Below are positions 5,484 through 7,899 of a stretch of DNA of 7,899 nucleotides, one piece after another. Location of the stretch: positions 1 through 7,899 of the forward strand of contig JAPPFU010000173.1 of the NCBI GenBank assembly GCA_028875085.1, read 5' to 3'. The translations under genes were made by a program, and so were the position numbers. Position 1 is the stretch's first letter. Each line of letters starts with the position of its first letter. This DNA comes from Chloroflexota bacterium (GTDB lineage: Bacteria > Chloroflexota > Dehalococcoidia > Lucifugimonadales > Australimonadaceae). The notes beneath the pieces are model-generated. The model did no database searches, was not told the origin of the DNA, and saw only the letters and a list, made by a program, of their open reading frames with translations.

Positions 5484-5489
5484 ATTCTA
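5484..5489 (-). promoter_or_regulatory. Possible -10 box for leaderless thyX mRNA
   Basis: On the minus strand TAGAAT lies 7 nt before the ATG at 5476, the spacing expected if transcription starts at the A of that ATG. No SD and no recognisable -35 box accompany it. If used, it rules out the upstream ATG at 5485 as the main start and gives thyX a promoter separate from pgpA. Confidence 0.3.
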
Positions 5490-5516
5490 GGGCATAGAGG
5501 CGTCGGCGGGCGGAGG

Positions 5517-5972
5517 CTAGGCGGCGAGGAGCGTTCGCAGACCCAGCAGCAGCCCCGCCGTGATCAACCCGGCGGCTACGTCGTCGGCCATCACGCCCCA
5601 GCCGCCGGGGAGGCGCTCCAGTTGGCGCAGCGGCGGCGGTTTGAGCGCGTCGAGGAGACGGAAAAGCACGAACGCGCCGAGCAGCCACGCGGCCTCCTTG
5701 GGAACGAACAGGCACGCCGTCCACATCCCCACCGCCTCGTCCACAACGGCGCGGCGCGGGTCGTGGCCCCATTCGCCGGGCAGCCGCTGCGACGCCAACA
5801 CGCCAACGACGGCGCCCACGCCGACGAGCAGGTAGAGGCCGAGGGACGCGCCGCCGAAGGGCAAGGCGGCGTAGACCGCGAGCGCCAGCGCGGCGGCGAT
5901 CGTGCCGGGCGCCATCGGGAGCAGGCCGACGCCGAACAGCGTGCCCAGCAGCATTGCGGCGCGGCCAATCAC
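5517..5972 (-). CDS. pgpA: Phosphatidylglycerophosphatase A
   Basis: PgpA dephosphorylates phosphatidylglycerol phosphate to phosphatidylglycerol in the inner membrane, the last step of PG synthesis. From the GTG at 5972 the protein has 151 residues, close to the usual length. Family blocks are visible in order: MLLGTLFGVGLLPMAPGT (7-24) matches the N-terminal GxGLLPxAPGT motif, DPRRAVVDEAVG (71-82) holds the conserved DxxxVxDE acids, FRLLDALKPPP (104-114) follows, and GGWGVMADDVAAG (123-135) is the GxMxDDxxAG motif. About four hydrophobic segments are seen. Three starts are possible: ATG 6044 (175 residues, adding an Arg/Ala-rich, non-family N-terminus that runs through a palindrome), GTG 5972 and ATG 5954 (145 residues). 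GTG 5972 is preferred because TATCCT lies 7 nt upstream. The gene heads the minus-strand cluster with thyX. Confidence 0.9.
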   Translation of the reverse strand: MIGRAAMLLGTLFGVGLLPMAPGTIAAALALAVYAALPFGGASLGLYLLVGVGAVVGVLASQRLPGEWGHDPRRAVVDEAVGMWTACLFVPKEAAWLLGAFVLFRLLDALKPPPLRQLERLPGGWGVMADDVAAGLITAGLLLGLRTLLAA

Positions 5973-5979
5973 GGGGCGC

Positions 5980-5985
5980 AGGATA
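5980..5985 (-). promoter_or_regulatory. Possible -10 box for leaderless pgpA mRNA
   Basis: On the minus strand TATCCT fits the TANNNT pattern and ends 7 nt before GTG 5972. There is no SD sequence in the gap and no clear -35 box. The spacing matches that seen at thyX. Confidence 0.3.
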
Positions 5986-6004
5986 GCGGACGGCGCGGCG
6001 CGGC

Positions 6005-6020
6005 GCCCTGCATGCAGGGC
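6005..6020. promoter_or_regulatory. Perfect 16-bp palindrome in the divergent pgpA / MetE-like promoter region
   Basis: GCCCTGCATGCAGGGC is identical to its reverse complement, and flanking GC bases extend the symmetry to about 25 bp if a single-base bulge is allowed. It ends 22 nt before the MetE-like ATG (6043) and begins 32 nt upstream of the proposed pgpA GTG (5972). It therefore falls at the -35 region of either divergent promoter, where a dimeric transcription factor would bind. The regulator is unknown and not encoded in the window. Confidence 0.5.
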
Positions 6021-6042
6021 CGCCGTGTGCGACACTGCGCCC

Positions 6043-7152
6043 ATGGCGCATCTTCCCCACGCCGACGTGGTCGGCAGTCTCCTCAGACCGCCCGAACTGC
6101 TCGCGGCTCGCGAGGCGTTGGCGGCGGGGACGATGGCTCCCGTCGACTTCAAGCAGGTAGAAGACCGCGCCGTCGACCACGCCGTGGCGCTACAGGAGGA
6201 CGCGGGGCTTGAGGTCGTGACCGACGGGGAGATGCGCCGCCTCTCCTTCCAGAGCCAAATGACGGACGCCGTCGAGGGCTTCGAGGGCGCGGGGATGGAC
6301 GCCTTCCTGTGGGGCGACTGGCGCGGCGACGAGCGCGTCGGGGCGGCGCGCCTCGAGCGGCCGGAGGAATTGGCCGTCACCAGCACGCTGCGCCGCAAGC
6401 GCCACCTCGCCGCCGAGGAGTTCACCTACCTGCGCGCCCGCACGAGCCGCACGCCGAAGGTAACGCTGCCCAGTCCGAGCCTGTACGCGAGCTTCTGGTC
6501 GCCGGGCCGCTCGAGCGCCTATCCGTCCATCGACGCCTTCCTGGCCGACGCAGCCGCCATCCTGCGCGAGGAAGTGGCCGAGTTGGCGCGCCTCGGCGCA
6601 ACCTATATCCAGTTGGACGCGCCCCACTACGCGTCGGCGCTCGATTCCGCGTGGGCCGCCTTCTACCAATCGCGCGGTTGGGACGCAGCGGACTGGCTGG
6701 CGCAGGGCGTGGAGTTGGACAACGCGGTGATGGAGGGTTTCGACGGCGTGACCTTTGCGCTGCACGTATGTCGGGGCAACCAGGGCAGCCGCTGGCTGGC
6801 GGAGGGCGGCTACGAGCCGCTGGTCGCGCCCGTGCTGCAACGCACGGTGGCGCAGCGCCTGATGCTGGAGTACGACGACGAACGGTCGGGCGGCTTCGAG
6901 GCGCTGCGGGGCGTGCCGGACGACAAGACGGTGGCGCTAGGGTTGGTTACGACCAAGAGTCCGTGCGTGGAGACGGCGGCGGGGCTGGCGGAGCGAGTGC
7001 GGGAGGCCGCGCGCCACTTCCCGTTGGAGCAGTTAGCCGTCAGCCCGCAATGCGGCTTTGCCACGTCGGTGGGGGGCAACGCCGTCAGCGAAGAAGACCA
7101 GCGGCGCAAGCTGCGCGTCGTCAGCGAGACGGCCCAGGCGGTGTGGGGCTAG
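6043..7152 (+). CDS. MetE C-terminal-domain-type zinc methyltransferase (cobalamin-independent methionine synthase II-like)
   Basis: This 369-residue TIM-barrel protein belongs to the UROD/MetE-like superfamily and matches only the catalytic half of MetE; the N-terminal folate-binding half is absent. The zinc ligand set is complete: His241 and Cys243 in HVCRGN, Glu276 in LMLEYDDE and Cys337 in SPQCGF (His641, Cys643, Glu665 and Cys726 in E. coli MetE). Asp192 in QLDAPHY corresponds to the substrate-binding Asp of MetE. The N-terminal HADVVGSLLRP is also typical of the family. Thiol methylation is the likely chemistry, perhaps homocysteine to methionine, but the methyl donor and true acceptor are open; related single-domain proteins include B. 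subtilis YxjG/YxjH and corrinoid-dependent core-MetE. No SD precedes ATG 6043, which may be leaderless with GACACT at 6031-6036. GTG 6025, with AGGG at 6016-6019, is an alternative adding six residues. It is transcribed divergently from pgpA. Confidence 0.88.
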   Translation: MAHLPHADVVGSLLRPPELLAAREALAAGTMAPVDFKQVEDRAVDHAVALQEDAGLEVVTDGEMRRLSFQSQMTDAVEGFEGAGMDAFLWGDWRGDERVGAARLERPEELAVTSTLRRKRHLAAEEFTYLRARTSRTPKVTLPSPSLYASFWSPGRSSAYPSIDAFLADAAAILREEVAELARLGATYIQLDAPHYASALDSAWAAFYQSRGWDAADWLAQGVELDNAVMEGFDGVTFALHVCRGNQGSRWLAEGGYEPLVAPVLQRTVAQRLMLEYDDERSGGFEALRGVPDDKTVALGLVTTKSPCVETAAGLAERVREAARHFPLEQLAVSPQCGFATSVGGNAVSEEDQRRKLRVVSETAQAVWG

Positions 7153-7178
7153 GGGAGTTGGCGCGCTTGGCCCAACGA

Positions 7179-7210
7179 GAGAGACCCCGCGCGATGATGC
7201 GGGGTCTCTC
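7179..7210. terminator. Strong bidirectional hairpin between convergent genes
   Basis: GAGAGACCCCGC (7179-7190), an 8-nt loop and GCGGGGTCTCTC (7199-7210) form a perfect 12-bp stem. It begins 26 nt after the MetE-like stop and lies 29 nt beyond the RDD stop on the other strand, as expected for a shared terminator. No T-tract follows on either strand, so release may depend on the stem alone or on a helper factor. A second small hairpin, AGCGTC (7222-7227) with GACGCT (7236-7241), overlaps the end of the RDD gene. Confidence 0.7.
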
Positions 7211-7239
7211 GGAGCAATCGGAGCGTCGGCGCCCTGACG

Positions 7240-7710
7240 CTATGCTTTGACCACGAAGGTCTTGGCAACCTTGTCGTGGAGGCCTTGACGCCGGTCGTCG
7301 AAGAGGATCCAGATGATGGCGACGAGGGCCACGATGCCGCCGATGAGCGCGCCGGTGCCCGGTGCGATAATCGGACCCAAGACGACGGCGAGGACGGTGC
7401 CCAGGACGCGAACGATGACCTCGCGGGTAAGCACCGTGACCGGGGCGGGCTTCTCGCCGTCGATGTTGACGACTCGGATGCCCATGGCCATCTTGCCGAG
7501 CGTCTGGCCGAGGATGGCGGTGAGGCCGACGTAGTAGATGAGGACGATGACGGCCGAGACGATGCTGCTGACGACGTTGAACTCCTCTTCGGGGTCAGCG
7601 GCCTCAACGACGCCTGCCACGCCCAGGATGGCGAAGATGATGAGCATCACGATGATGTCGAGGATGGCTGCAACGAGCCTCGGGATCCTGCGGGCGTAGT
7701 CCATGTCCAT
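7240..7710 (-). CDS. RDD family membrane protein
   Basis: This 156-residue integral membrane protein shows the pattern that names the RDD family (PF06271): Arg11 in RRIPRLVAAILD, Asp18 in the first helix, and the DDRRQGLHDKVAKTFVV block at 138-154. The second conserved block, GQTLGKMAMGIRVVNIDG, spans 68-85. Membrane segments lie near 12-36, 47-68, 97-115 and 120-137, with an acidic loop between the first two (ADPEEEF, 38-44). RDD proteins are mostly uncharacterised; some have been linked to ion or proton transport, but no substrate can be assigned here. The start at 7710 is supported by AGGAGG on the minus strand (7726-7721), 10 nt upstream; the in-frame ATG at 7704 would be 16 nt from it. 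The gene stands alone downstream of tRNA-fMet and converges with the MetE-like gene. Confidence 0.92.
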   Translation of the reverse strand: MDMDYARRIPRLVAAILDIIVMLIIFAILGVAGVVEAADPEEEFNVVSSIVSAVIVLIYYVGLTAILGQTLGKMAMGIRVVNIDGEKPAPVTVLTREVIVRVLGTVLAVVLGPIIAPGTGALIGGIVALVAIIWILFDDRRQGLHDKVAKTFVVKA

Positions 7711-7733
7711 AGCGCCGGTTCCTCCTGGGAACG

Positions 7734-7757
7734 TATGCTGGAGCGCAGCATAGCATA
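7734..7757 (-). promoter_or_regulatory. Inverted repeat and tandem TATGCT hexamers upstream of the RDD gene
   Basis: TATGCTG (7734-7740), 5 nt, then CAGCATA (7746-7752) form a perfect 7-bp inverted repeat. On the minus strand TATGCT also occurs twice in tandem (7757-7752 and 7752-7747), either of which could be a -10 box placing the start of transcription about 30-35 nt before the ATG. No -35 box is evident. The arrangement would suit a promoter overlapped by an operator, or a 5' leader hairpin just before the SD. Confidence 0.35.
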
Positions 7758-7771
7758 GCGATAGGGGGGAG

Positions 7772-7801
7772 CGCCCTAGGCTTGCGAGGCGGGTTAGGGC
7801 G
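7772..7801 (-). terminator. Inverted repeat downstream of tRNA-fMet, possible terminator
   Basis: CGCCCTA (7772-7778) and TAGGGCG (7795-7801) are perfect 7-bp arms around a 16-nt loop, located 43 nt past the tRNA 3' end and before the putative RDD promoter. On the minus strand the stem is followed by a C-rich rather than T-rich run, so termination is uncertain. Confidence 0.3.
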
Positions 7802-7844
7802 AATCAGCGGGGAGGCGCGGCGCGGGCGCCGAGGAGCGGGAGGC

Positions 7845-7899
7845 TGGTAGCGGGGGTTGGACTCGAACCAACGACCTTCGGGTTATGAGCCCGACGAGC
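7845..7899 (-). tRNA. tRNA-fMet (initiator, anticodon CAT), 5' end cut by the window edge
   Basis: Read on the minus strand, the segment runs from the 3' half of the D stem (GCTC, 7899-7896) through the anticodon arm, variable loop AGGTC, T arm and acceptor strand to an encoded CCA (7847-7845). The anticodon stem is TCGGG/CCCGA with loop CTCATAA; the three consecutive G:C pairs next to the loop are the hallmark of initiator tRNA. The T arm is GTTGG-TTCGAGT-CCAAC. The acceptor strand is CCCCGCT followed by discriminator A. The segment is nearly identical to the same part of E. coli tRNA-fMet recalled from memory. About 21 nt at the 5' end (acceptor 5' strand and most of the D arm) lie outside the window, so the initiator-type mismatch at 1:72 cannot be confirmed. 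Confidence 0.95.

Noticed and set aside
4583..5497. A 304-codon plus-strand frame opposite thyX
   Set aside because: It is Val/Gly/Asp-rich and without motifs, antisense to a clear ThyX; such long shadows are usual at this GC content.
5902..6042. An upstream ATG (5902) extending the MetE-like protein by 47 residues
   Set aside because: The extension is antisense to pgpA and crosses the palindrome, and its Arg/Ala/Pro-rich sequence does not belong to the family.
7276..7758. A 160-codon Asp/Glu-rich plus-strand frame opposite the RDD gene
   Set aside because: The acidic composition is an antisense echo of the hydrophobic RDD protein, which has its SD and all family motifs.
1..7899. Mobile elements, CRISPR arrays, defence or toxin-antitoxin genes
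   Set aside because: No transposase, integrase, direct-repeat array or known defence domain is visible. The tRNA gene at the edge could be an integration site, but no att-like repeat or integrase is seen.

Overview
The window is a GC-rich (roughly 70% by eye) bacterial chromosome segment, gene-dense and with very short gaps. I see no mobile element, CRISPR array or rRNA. The gene set is mostly housekeeping: aromatic amino acid biosynthesis, thymidylate synthesis, phospholipid synthesis, a methionine-synthase-like enzyme and an initiator tRNA. The lineage cannot be fixed from sequence alone. An AroH-class chorismate mutase, a class I-alpha DAHP synthase, a long-form ThyX, a stand-alone MetE-type catalytic domain and an intergenic palindrome of the CCCTGAG...CGAAGGG type together make me favour a Chloroflexota-like organism, as a low-confidence inference.

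Layout. Positions 1-46 hold a pyrimidine tract (G-rich on the minus strand) and a possible promoter. Positions 47-2727 are a tight plus-strand cluster: two CPBP-family intramembrane proteases, tryptophan synthase alpha chain (trpA) and chorismate mutase (aroH), joined by a 1-nt overlap, a 4-nt gap and a 4-nt overlap. A 169-nt gap carrying two hairpins and a 40-codon ORF follows, then DAHP synthase (aroF-like) at 2897-3973. The cluster therefore pairs the first step of the shikimate pathway (DAHP synthase) with two chorismate-derived branches: chorismate mutase towards Phe/Tyr and TrpA for Trp. trpB is not in the window.

A minus-strand cluster converges on aroF: phosphatidylglycerophosphatase A (pgpA, start about 5972), thyX (start 5476 or 5485) and a GNAT acetyltransferase resembling short N-acetylglutamate synthases (start 4505). 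Divergent from pgpA, and separated by a 70-nt region with a perfect 16-bp palindrome, is a 369-residue MetE-C-type zinc methyltransferase (6043-7152). It converges on a small RDD membrane protein (7240-7710, minus), with a strong 12-bp hairpin between them. The window ends inside an initiator tRNA-fMet gene on the minus strand (7845 to beyond 7899) with an encoded CCA.

Start signals look mixed. aroH, aroF and the RDD gene have clear Shine-Dalgarno sequences. pgpA, thyX and perhaps the MetE-like gene have -10-like hexamers 6-7 nt before the start codon and no SD, as expected for leaderless mRNAs. The points most worth a second look are the protease pair inside an aromatic amino acid cluster, the divergent palindrome, the aroF leader region and the stand-alone MetE-like enzyme. 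I did not find a clear, wholly new multi-gene system.
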